This document shows positions 1-6,577 of a stretch of DNA of 12,615 nt, one piece after another. The stretch comes from JAADHY01 sp964428935. GTDB taxonomy: Bacteria > Planctomycetota > Planctomycetia > Planctomycetales > Planctomycetaceae. The notes beneath the pieces were generated by a model, which was given only the letters and a program-made list of their open reading frames with translations, ran no database searches and was not told the DNA's origin. Position 1 is the first letter of the stretch; every line of letters begins with the position of its first letter. The DNA is taken from positions 1 to 12,615 of the forward strand of contig CAYSAG010000141.1 in assembly GCA_964428935.1 (NCBI GenBank). Direction: 5' to 3'. Position numbers and translations under genes: made by a program.

Positions 1-1039
1 TGTACTGACGGGCCACGTTCGTTGGCAGCTCAATGCCCGAAAGAGCAATCATCATTTCGATTCGAGCCAAGGCGTCGCGTGTGTCGTTGGCGTGCACCGT
101 GCTCATGGACCCGTCGTGGCCGGTGTTCATGGCCTGCAACAGCTCGAACACTTCGCCACCGCGAGCCTCGCCGACAATGATTCGGTCCGGACGCATTCGC
201 AAACTGTTCCGCAGCAGGTCGCGCTGCGTAATTTCGCCCTTGCCTTCCACGTTCGGCAACCGACGCTCCAACGCCACCACGTCCGGTTGCTGAAGCTGCA
301 ACTCGGCCGTCTCTTCAATCGTCACCACACGCTCCGACACCGGAATGAACCGGCTCAAGCTGTTCAGCAGCGTCGTCTTGCCGGCGCCGGTGCCGCCGCT
401 GATGAGAATGTTCAGCCGTCCGCGAACCGCGTAGGCCAGGAAGTCGGCCATGGCCGGAGCCAGCGTGCCCAGCCCGACTAGTTCTTCGAACACCAGCGTT
501 CGGGCCTGAAACCGACGAATCGAAACCGTGGGGCCTCGCAAAGCCAGCGGCGGAATGATGGCATTCAAGCGTGAACCGTCCGGCAGCTTGGCGTCCACCA
601 TTGGACTGACCTCGTCAATGCGCCGGCCCGCCCGACCCACCAAGCGGTGAATCAGTCGCATGAGGTGTTCTTCGTCGGCGAACTGGACGTCGGTCGGCTC
701 CAGCACACCGTTCCGCTCCACGAACACCCGACTGGGCCCGTTGACCAGAATGTCCGTGACCTCGGGGTCGTCCATGAGCGGCTGCAACGGCCCGTAGCCG
801 TAAATTTCGTCCATGATTTCCTGGACCATGCTCTCGCGCCACTCCTCGGGCAGCGAGACGGTCTCTTCGGCGCACAAGTAACTGGCCAGCGCCCGCACCT
901 GCCGACGAAGCTCCTCTTCGTCCATTTGTTCCACCTTCGAAAAGTCGATTGAGTCGACAATGCGTTGGTGCAGGCGGGTTTTCAAACGCTGGAACTCCTG
1001 CACGTTGGTGACTGGAGTCGCTCGAGCTTCCGCGGTCAT
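1..1039 (-). CDS. cpaF: CpaF/TadA-type pilus assembly motor ATPase (3' end outside window)
   Basis: This is the cytoplasmic hexameric ATPase that powers Tad/Flp pilus assembly, a member of the type II/IV secretion ATPase (VirB11/PulE-like) family. I translated 346 residues from the ATG at 1039; the C-terminus lies beyond position 1, and family members are usually about 450 residues. An N-terminal helical region is followed by YGPLQPLMDDPEVTDILVNG (about 79-98). The Walker A motif GGTGAGKTT is near 214-222 (Lys221), with the Asp-box VTIEETAEL after it. Walker B is DRIIVGEARGGE near 285, and the His-box STVHANDT is near 314. All catalytic motifs are intact. The start overlaps the stop of the tadG-like gene by ATGA, implying translational coupling, and an AAGGA Shine-Dalgarno sits at 1050-1054. 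It is the last visible gene of the operon; tadB and tadC would be expected further left, outside the window. Family assignment is near certain. Confidence 0.96.
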   Translation of the reverse strand, partial: MTAEARATPVTNVQEFQRLKTRLHQRIVDSIDFSKVEQMDEEELRRQVRALASYLCAEETVSLPEEWRESMVQEIMDEIYGYGPLQPLMDDPEVTDILVNGPSRVFVERNGVLEPTDVQFADEEHLMRLIHRLVGRAGRRIDEVSPMVDAKLPDGSRLNAIIPPLALRGPTVSIRRFQARTLVFEELVGLGTLAPAMADFLAYAVRGRLNILISGGTGAGKTTLLNSLSRFIPVSERVVTIEETAELQLQQPDVVALERRLPNVEGKGEITQRDLLRNSLRMRPDRIIVGEARGGEVFELLQAMNTGHDGSMSTVHANDTRDALARIEMMIALSGIELPTNVARQY

Positions 1040-2343
1040 GGTCGTGCGTTCCTTGCCAAGTGGAGCACAAGGGCTTTGTAGACGTACGGGTTCGGAGGGA
1101 CGTCGTCGCTGGAACTGGTCGCCACCAAGGCGGACGGAGCCAGCAAGACGCACGGCTGAACGGTCACTTCCACCTCGCCGCCGGCCGACCGGTCCACGTC
1201 CATTACGCGGACGGCCACCAGTCGCGTGCAGCGGACCGTTGTCGGCTGCCCGGCGCTCGAGTCCGTCGTGAACAACCAGCACAGACGCCGCTGGCCCACC
1301 AGCGCCTGCAGCTCGGCCGCCAGCCGGTCGGCCAACCGGCCGTTGCGTTCCGCCGCTGCGCCCACGAGCAACGGCGTGGGCCAACTGACCAGCTCCCCGC
1401 CCCAAGCCGTCAGGTCGCCGGCTCGAACACCCCACAGCAACTGACGTCGCAACGGTTCGAGGCGAAGCCGCGAGCCAAAGTCGACCCACACGGCGTTCGG
1501 CCAGCTCACGGTCGAAGGCTGGTCGCCACCGGCCGAGCTTTCGAACCGCAGCGTGAGCTCGGGCAGTCCGTCTGGCCGAGCCACGGGCAGGCCCAGGTCG
1601 TCGTCGAAGCTCCAGTGGTCGGTTCCGTGACGGCCTTCGACGGTCGCGGCCCAAGTCTCTGCCCTCGGCGACACCGCGTCGCCTTCCAGAATGGCCAGCG
1701 GCAACAAAGGCAGCGTGGTTCCTTCCGTCGCGGCCAGCCCGCGAATGCGGTTTTCCAAAACGACCTCGACGGCGGCCACCACGTCACCAGCCGCCGGCCC
1801 GCCCGGCGGACGCAGCAACAACGCCACCGGGTTGTGCCGGTGGCGAGTGCGGTGAGCGGTCACGAGCACGGCCAGAGGAGCGTCCGAGTGGCGTCCGGCC
1901 GCGTCCGCCGACCACGTCCGACCGGAACGGCGTCGGGCCGACCGTCGACCGCCCCCCTCGCCGGCTTTGTCCGAAAGGCGAACGCGAATGTCTCCGCGAG
2001 CCGGGTCCAAGTGGACGCACTGTCCGGCCACCGGGTTTTCCCTGGCTACGCGTTGAGCCGCTCGGACCGCCCGACGAACCTGCTCCCGCGTCACGCCACC
2101 GGCTCGCAGCAAGTCGTCGCTGACCAGCTCGACGGCGCCGGCCAGCGCGGCTGCCTCCGCACACTTCTCCAGCTCGACCGAGGCCGCTTGCAGCCACAGC
2201 GTGTCCAGAACCAACGCCGCGACGGCCAACGCGACCAGCATGGCCAACGCGGCCACCGGCGCGAAGAAGCCGCGGCGGTTCGGCCGGTGGTGCGGTCGAG
2301 CCGACTGCGGGCGACGTCGAGTTGTTCGAGCCCAGCGTTTCAT
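1036..2343 (-). CDS. TadG-like pilus assembly protein, membrane anchored
   Basis: A 435-residue protein with a very basic N-terminus (Arg-rich through residue 24), then a hydrophobic segment at about 26-47 running into WLQAASVELEKCAEAAALAG. That pattern marks the Putative Flp pilus-assembly TadE/G-like N-terminal domain. The rest is a soluble, probably periplasmic, region of about 380 residues in which I see no von Willebrand or other named domain. The residue following the RRG|FF junction at +5 is Val rather than the Glu of true pseudopilins, so processing by the CpaA peptidase is doubtful. It lies 164 bases after cpaB and overlaps cpaF by four bases (ATGA). No strong Shine-Dalgarno precedes the ATG at 2343, so the exact start is less sure than the family. 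Likely role: a minor, membrane-anchored component of the Tad machine. Confidence 0.85.
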   Translation of the reverse strand: MKRWARTTRRRPQSARPHHRPNRRGFFAPVAALAMLVALAVAALVLDTLWLQAASVELEKCAEAAALAGAVELVSDDLLRAGGVTREQVRRAVRAAQRVARENPVAGQCVHLDPARGDIRVRLSDKAGEGGGRRSARRRSGRTWSADAAGRHSDAPLAVLVTAHRTRHRHNPVALLLRPPGGPAAGDVVAAVEVVLENRIRGLAATEGTTLPLLPLAILEGDAVSPRAETWAATVEGRHGTDHWSFDDDLGLPVARPDGLPELTLRFESSAGGDQPSTVSWPNAVWVDFGSRLRLEPLRRQLLWGVRAGDLTAWGGELVSWPTPLLVGAAAERNGRLADRLAAELQALVGQRRLCWLFTTDSSAGQPTTVRCTRLVAVRVMDVDRSAGGEVEVTVQPCVLLAPSALVATSSSDDVPPNPYVYKALVLHLARNARP

Positions 2344-2507
2344 GTTTGAGCTTGTCTGCCCGGAACGCGTTCAGCGACCAGCGTCGTCCGGCGCGGCTCG
2401 GGGCGGCACCGGCCGGCGCTCCGACGCCCGGTCGCGGCTGTTGGACGGTCGGTCGTGACTTCGGGAGACGTGTCGTGAGGACGCAAGCGAAGCAGCAAGA
2501 CGGGCTG

Positions 2508-3506
2508 TCACGTCGTAGGCCCTTTCGGTGCCACCGGCACGGCGGCCGCCGGGGCCTTTTCGGGCAAGGGCGGAGCGGCGTTGGACGACCCGCTGCCGCC
2601 GGCCGGCCGAGCCGTGTCGCCGCGACCGGGTCGGCGTGTCGGAGCCGCGTCGCCGCCGACGACTCGGCTGGGTTGCCCTTCGGGGAACTCCAGAATCTGC
2701 CGCGTCGAACGCCGGTAGATTTCCGAGCGGAACGGTTGCGGCTCGGGCTCCTCTTCCGGCTCTTGCGGCGGACTCATGCCCAGAATTTCGTAAAAGGTGG
2801 CTCGGTTCTCGTCCGGAACCTCCACCACGCCCTCCCCCTTGCCGTCGGGGTTGTAGGTCAGCGTAATGCGTCCTTTTTGGCGGGCCAGAATGAGCACGTT
2901 GGCCTGCTCGGGCGTCAGCTCCAACGTGACCGCCCGAGGTGGCGTGACGGCGTTGCTGTTCTGGTCGTCGTTCGACTGACGCAGCGGCCGGTGCACGGCG
3001 AGGACGCGGACACCGCGAAACAGTGTCAACGTCAGTCCGTTCTGGAGCCGGTCGTCGTTGCGGACTTGGTCGACGGTCCAGTGCACGTCGACGTACTCAC
3101 CCGGCTTGATGAGTCCGCCAACGGCCTCCACGGCGTCTTCGATGTCCACCGTCACCGCTCGCATTCCCGGCTCCACACGCAGCGGCGGAAACTCACCGGC
3201 CGGGTACAACTGGCTGGAACGAATGGGACGTGCCGGCTCAATGGTTTCCTTCACAATTCGCCCGACCAATACTTCACGTGACGCAATGACGTCGGGCTGA
3301 AGCTGGTCGACCGGCCACGGTCCCAAGCCAATGTCGCCGGCGGAAATGCGAGTGCCCGGTTCCAGCTTGGTCAGAGCCATGGGAACGTTGCGCGTTTGTG
3401 GAGGTTCCTCGACGGCGAAGACCGTCTTCAGAACGTACGCGGCCACCAAAACGCCGACGACGGCGAACATCAACAGCGTCATTTTGGCTGGCGTCAGGTT
3501 CTTCAC
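2508..3506 (-). CDS. cpaB: CpaB/RcpC-type Flp pilus assembly protein
   Basis: CpaB (RcpC) is an inner-membrane-anchored envelope component of Tad pili that in diderm bacteria works with the CpaC/RcpA secretin. I prefer the GTG at 3506 (332 residues) over an upstream ATG at 3566, because AGGAG at 3514-3518 sits seven bases before the GTG and the protein then begins directly ahead of its membrane segment. Visible parts are a transmembrane helix at about 10-31, a SAF-type domain at about 41-105 (PMALTKLEPGTRISAGDIG), an RcpC-like region at about 112-225 (VEPGMRAVTV, GGLIKPGEYVDVHWT, LTPEQANVLILARQ), and the short motif SEIYRRSTRQILEF near 261-274 often seen at CpaB C-termini. A tail of about 55 residues rich in Pro, Ala and Gly is probably disordered. 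It lies between tadE and the tadG-like gene; no secretin gene follows. Confidence 0.93.
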   Translation of the reverse strand: MKNLTPAKMTLLMFAVVGVLVAAYVLKTVFAVEEPPQTRNVPMALTKLEPGTRISAGDIGLGPWPVDQLQPDVIASREVLVGRIVKETIEPARPIRSSQLYPAGEFPPLRVEPGMRAVTVDIEDAVEAVGGLIKPGEYVDVHWTVDQVRNDDRLQNGLTLTLFRGVRVLAVHRPLRQSNDDQNSNAVTPPRAVTLELTPEQANVLILARQKGRITLTYNPDGKGEGVVEVPDENRATFYEILGMSPPQEPEEEPEPQPFRSEIYRRSTRQILEFPEGQPSRVVGGDAAPTRRPGRGDTARPAGGSGSSNAAPPLPEKAPAAAVPVAPKGPTT

Positions 3507-3513
3507 TGCTCCG

Positions 3514-3518
3514 CTCCT
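3514..3518 (-). promoter_or_regulatory. Ribosome binding site deciding the GTG start of cpaB
   Basis: On the minus strand the bases read AAAAGGAGCGGAGCA and then GTG. The AGGAG core is seven bases from the GTG, near-ideal spacing. The upstream ATG at 3566 has no comparable site and would add a basic 20-residue leader in front of the membrane anchor. Confidence 0.75.
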
Positions 3519-3579
3519 TTTCAAACGGTGTTTCCCACCGCGGTTCTTCTCGCCCCCTCGTTGCACTGCCCGAGCGCGC

Positions 3580-4032
3580 TCACTGTTTCAGCAGACGCGT
3601 TTCGGCGAGCAAACGCCGGTTTTTCAACGAGTAGCCGGCCGGCCACAACAGGTCCGGGGCGGCGTTCTTCATGGGAACACTCACCCGAACCGCCACCACG
3701 TCGCCCGGCTTCCGTCCCAAGTGAACTTCGACGGCCAAGCCGGGACGCAACCGCGCTGGAAGGACCCGGCAAACTTCCCGCTGGACGTCGGCCACCGAGC
3801 AGGCCGGCTGAGCCGCTCGGCGAGCACCCACCCGGCTGGCTTCCACCACGGCGGCTCTGGCCGACAACAGCATGGAAAACTCGAAAATTGCGGCCAGAAC
3901 CAGACCCAAGATGGGCAGGGTCAAAGCCAGTTCCAGGCTGAAAAAACCCGACCGACCGGCCGCCTTCCGGTGACCGCTCGTCCGGGCTCGCCGTCGTTTT
4001 CTCCCCCAAACCGCTCGCATTTCCTCGGACAC
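3580..4032 (-). CDS. tadE: TadE-like pseudopilin / minor pilin
   Basis: A 150-residue protein with a basic leader ending in Gly29, then FFSLELALTLPILG and a single hydrophobic helix (about 30-55). Glu34 is at +5 relative to the Gly-Phe junction, the layout recognised by type IV/Tad prepilin peptidases, so cleavage by the CpaA encoded just upstream is expected (inference). The helix is followed by ASRVGARRA, typical of TadE N-terminal domains, and a short extracytoplasmic domain of about 90 residues. The start is ambiguous: GTG at 4032 has a weak ribosome binding site, while ATG at 4020 directly abuts GAGGAA. Either retains a basic leader. It follows cpaA by 39 bases and precedes cpaB by 73 bases, consistent with one operon. 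Confidence 0.88.
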   Translation of the reverse strand: MSEEMRAVWGRKRRRARTSGHRKAAGRSGFFSLELALTLPILGLVLAAIFEFSMLLSARAAVVEASRVGARRAAQPACSVADVQREVCRVLPARLRPGLAVEVHLGRKPGDVVAVRVSVPMKNAAPDLLWPAGYSLKNRRLLAETRLLKQ

Positions 4033-4071
4033 ACTTCAACACGCCGCTCGGCCACAGGGACAACCGCCCGC

Positions 4072-4665
4072 CTAGAACGGAAACGCCGGCAAGTGCCACA
4101 ACACCACGGCCCACGTCGACAACGCCACCGGAACCGCGTACGCCATGAGACGCCGCTTCTGTTTCTGCTCACGGCTTTCCACCTTCTTCCGGCGCCCCTT
4201 GCCGGTTCCGTACCCTTTGCCGGTCGCCGCGTACTTCCGCTTGGTCCAGTAGACGCCGCGCGTGAGCAAACTGCCCAGCAGAACCAGGAAGGTGCCGGCC
4301 ACCGTCAACACGACACTGCAAATCATGACCAACAAGGTCAGTCGAAAGCCCAGCCACACGCTGAGCGCTCCCATCAGTTTCACGTCGCCGCCGCCTCCGC
4401 CGCCAACCAGCCAGAGGACGAACAAGGTGCCGAAGCCGAGCAGGAACGCCAAACCGGCGTCCGCCAGGCCCGGCCGTCCCAAGCCGTTGAAAACCAACTG
4501 GTAGACCAAGCCAGCGAAGAAAGTGGGAATGGTCAACTTGTTCGGAATGCGCCGCCAGCGAATGTCCCAAATGGCGGCCGCGGCCGTGAACCCACACACG
4601 ACCACAAGAAAAACCACCAACTGGACGCTCAACTCGGGCATTGCCTGCGCCACGAACGAAGACAT
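4072..4665 (-). CDS. cpaA: CpaA/TadV-type prepilin peptidase (peptidase A24)
   Basis: An integral-membrane aspartyl protease of 197 residues that cleaves leader peptides of Flp prepilins and pseudopilins at the cytoplasmic face. The two catalytic aspartates are visible: Asp34 in IWDIRWRRIPNKLT after the first helix, and Asp94 in GGGGGGDVKLMGA, the GxGD motif. About five to six hydrophobic segments are present. The protein lacks the N-terminal methylase domain of PilD, as expected for the short CpaA/TadV class. A strongly basic stretch at about 139-171 (KRKYAATGKG and KGRRKKVESREQKQKRR) forms an unusual cytoplasmic loop before the last helix. GAGGAAGG lies about eight bases before the ATG at 4665. 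It is the first visible gene of the minus-strand pilus operon. Confidence 0.94.
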   Translation of the reverse strand: MSSFVAQAMPELSVQLVVFLVVVCGFTAAAAIWDIRWRRIPNKLTIPTFFAGLVYQLVFNGLGRPGLADAGLAFLLGFGTLFVLWLVGGGGGGDVKLMGALSVWLGFRLTLLVMICSVVLTVAGTFLVLLGSLLTRGVYWTKRKYAATGKGYGTGKGRRKKVESREQKQKRRLMAYAVPVALSTWAVVLWHLPAFPF

Positions 4666-5279
4666 GAGTCGCTGCCTTCCTCGAATCTCTCGACCACTTT
4701 CGACAGGACCGCGCTCGCCGACGCCGTCCTCTGGCGAGCCAAAGGGCAGCGCCGGCCAGACGCGTTGCTCGCCGCTTCAGCCGGCCACTCCGCTCCCGTC
4801 GACTCGACAGAGGCGTCGACCAAGAGCCGGTTCGGCGACGTCGGCCTTTGCACGGCCAGTCCGTTGCACTGGTCCGGCCGCACGCGGCGCCGGGCGCTCC
4901 GCGTTGCAACTCTAACACGCGTTGTCGCGCAGAGCGGACGACCGTTGAATTTTTTCTCAAGTGCCCTGCTTCCATTATTGGACACAGCTTGTGCCGCTGC
5001 GCCGGTTTGCGGAACGTGCAGCGGTTAGTTTGTCCGCCCAGACCTTCTAGCCTGCACAACCGCTACAACCGGACCGGCGACCGAGGGCCAGCTCGTTCGC
5101 GTCCGTCGTCTGCCGCTCGGGAAGTCGTGTTGACGTTGCGCGTCCAGAGGGGTACAACGCCCCCACTTGCGAACACGCCGCTCCCGGCAGGACGCCCGGT
5201 TCCACACCGACGTGGGACGGCGTCGCTCTGGCCGGCCGCGGCGGCCACGGCAGGGAAGTTCTTGAAGGAACGGCCACGG
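4666..5279. other. Divergent intergenic control region between cpaA and the glycosyltransferase
   Basis: 614 bases with no convincing gene. The open frames here have no recognisable domain and lack ribosome binding sites. It separates two operons pointing apart, so it must hold both promoters. The most AT-rich spot is around 4945-4980 and contains the imperfect palindrome TTGA-(8 nt)-TCAA at 4945-4960. On the minus strand that spot also offers AATAAT as a possible -10 for the pilus operon, but no matching -35 was found. The plus-strand promoter is listed separately. Just ahead of the glycosyltransferase ribosome binding site, GGCCG-CGG-CGGCC (5234-5246) could form a small GC hairpin. A 7-base inverted repeat (AGCGGTT 5020-5026, AACCGCT 5058-5064) has a 31-base loop. 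Confidence 0.6.
5130..5158 (+). promoter_or_regulatory. Sigma70-like promoter for the glycan operon
   Basis: A TTGACG -35 element (5130-5135) and TACAAC -10 element (5153-5158) are separated by exactly 17 bases. They match the consensus at 5/6 and 4/6 positions. Transcription would start near 5165 and give a leader of about 115 bases before the ATG at 5280, which fits that start rather than the longer open frame upstream. Prediction by eye only. Confidence 0.5.
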
Positions 5280-6515
5280 ATGGACGTTGCCATTGTCGCC
5301 TCGCGGCCCACACAGCCCAGCTACCGGTTTCGCGTGGAGCCGTTTCTTCCGCGTTTGGCCGAACGCGGCATTCGCTGTCGCGTCGTGTTCTGGCCGCGCA
5401 CGTTGTGGGGGCGGCTGACGGTCTGGCCACGGCTGGCCGGTGCCGACGTCGTTTGGGTGCAACGCCGGTTGTTGAGTCCGTGGGAGCTGGCGGTCTTGCG
5501 CCGGTTGGCTCCACGGCTGGTCTACGACTTCGACGACGCGGTCTTTTTGCGAGACGACGGGCGACCCAGTCCGCGCCGTTCTTCTCGGTTCGTTCGTCTG
5601 GTGCAAGCGGCCGACTTGGTCGTCTGCGGCAACACCCACTTGGCCCGGCCGGCTCGTCGCTTCTGCCGCCGTGTGGTCGTCGTGCCGACCGTCGTCGACA
5701 CCCGGCGGTTCGTTCCGGCAGACGGCGGCGTGCCCGCGAGCGGTCTGAGTGAGTGCGAGCCCTCCAAGAGCGAACCGGACGGCGTCGGAGTCTCGCACGA
5801 CGTCCAACCGGTCCGCGCCAGCGCTTCCTCCGTGCTCTGGGTCGCCGGCGGCCGAAGCCGGCGGTTGGAGGTCGTTTGGACCGGCAGTCGCTCGACGAAC
5901 CGCTACCTGGCCGACCTGTTGCCCGTTCTGGGCCGACTGCGCGGAAGGGTTCGGTTGACGGTCGTCTCGGACAGCCGCGAAGGCTTGCAGGACGCCGAGT
6001 TGTGGGGAGCGGCTCTGCGGTTCGTCCCGTGGTCTCCGCACACGGAAGTTCAAACCTTGCAGCAGGCGGACGTGGGGGTCATGCCTTTGCCCGACGACCC
6101 GTGGACTCGCGGCAAGTGCGGCCTGAAGCTGCTGCAGTACATGGCTGTCGGCTTGGCCGTGGTGGCCAGCCCGGTGGGCGTGAACGTGGAAATTGTCGAG
6201 CACGAGCGAACCGGCCTGTTGGCTAGAACGCTCGAGGAGTGGTCGGCGGCCCTGCTGCGGTTGGCGGCCGACGAGTCGTTGCGCCGGCGTTTGGCCGCGG
6301 CCGCTCGCCGGCACGTGGAGCAACACTACTCCGTCGACGTGTACGCTCCCCGTCTGGCCGAGCTGCTCCAGAGCCTGGTCGCCCGTTCGAACACGGCGGG
6401 CGAGCTCTCCGACGACGCAGGCGCGTCGGGTGGCAGTCTGGACACGGGGTGCGGCGTGGAGCTGCCGGCGGGGTCGAAAAACGACGCGCCTCCGCCCAGC
6501 GTTCGTGTCGCTTGA
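5280..6515 (+). CDS. GT4-family glycosyltransferase with internal low-complexity insert
   Basis: A 411-residue GT-B fold glycosyltransferase, predicted to transfer a sugar from a nucleotide-sugar onto an envelope glycan at the cytoplasmic membrane face; donor and acceptor cannot be read from the sequence. The N-terminal Rossmann half contains SYRFRVEPFLPRLAERG (14-30) and VYDFDDAVFL (81-90). The C-terminal half begins around VVWTGSRSTNRYL (198-210) and carries PWTRGKCGLKLLQYMAVG (274-291) and VVASPVGVN (294-302), the donor-site region of family 4 enzymes. Residues about 147-197 form a Ser/Pro/Val-rich insert where relatives usually have only a short linker, and the last 40 residues are low-complexity. 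The ATG at 5280 follows GAAGGA; the frame stays open far upstream but without protein-like sequence. First gene of a plus-strand operon; the kinase gene starts 62 bases downstream. Confidence 0.9.
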   Translation: MDVAIVASRPTQPSYRFRVEPFLPRLAERGIRCRVVFWPRTLWGRLTVWPRLAGADVVWVQRRLLSPWELAVLRRLAPRLVYDFDDAVFLRDDGRPSPRRSSRFVRLVQAADLVVCGNTHLARPARRFCRRVVVVPTVVDTRRFVPADGGVPASGLSECEPSKSEPDGVGVSHDVQPVRASASSVLWVAGGRSRRLEVVWTGSRSTNRYLADLLPVLGRLRGRVRLTVVSDSREGLQDAELWGAALRFVPWSPHTEVQTLQQADVGVMPLPDDPWTRGKCGLKLLQYMAVGLAVVASPVGVNVEIVEHERTGLLARTLEEWSAALLRLAADESLRRRLAAAARRHVEQHYSVDVYAPRLAELLQSLVARSNTAGELSDDAGASGGSLDTGCGVELPAGSKNDAPPPSVRVA

Positions 6516-6577
6516 GCCAAAAGGGGAAGAACGCCAGCCACCCAACGGCAGGGACGACGGAAAGCAAGAGCGGCCTC

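Noticed and set aside
1060..2349. 429-codon plus-strand open frame over the tadG-like gene
   Set aside because: Antisense shadow; composition (Arg, Gln, Gly) is not protein-like and the minus strand has a TadE/G-like N-terminus and operon continuity.
4848..5279. Upstream in-frame extension of the first glycosyltransferase
   Set aside because: Adds about 144 residues without any domain, crosses the predicted promoter, and the GT4 N-terminal strand begins right at the ATG at 5280.
5025..6545. 506-codon open frame on the minus strand opposite the first glycosyltransferase
   Set aside because: Long antisense frames arise from high GC and strong codon bias. The plus strand has clear GT4 motifs and a ribosome binding site; the antisense product is Gln/Arg/Pro-rich with no domain.
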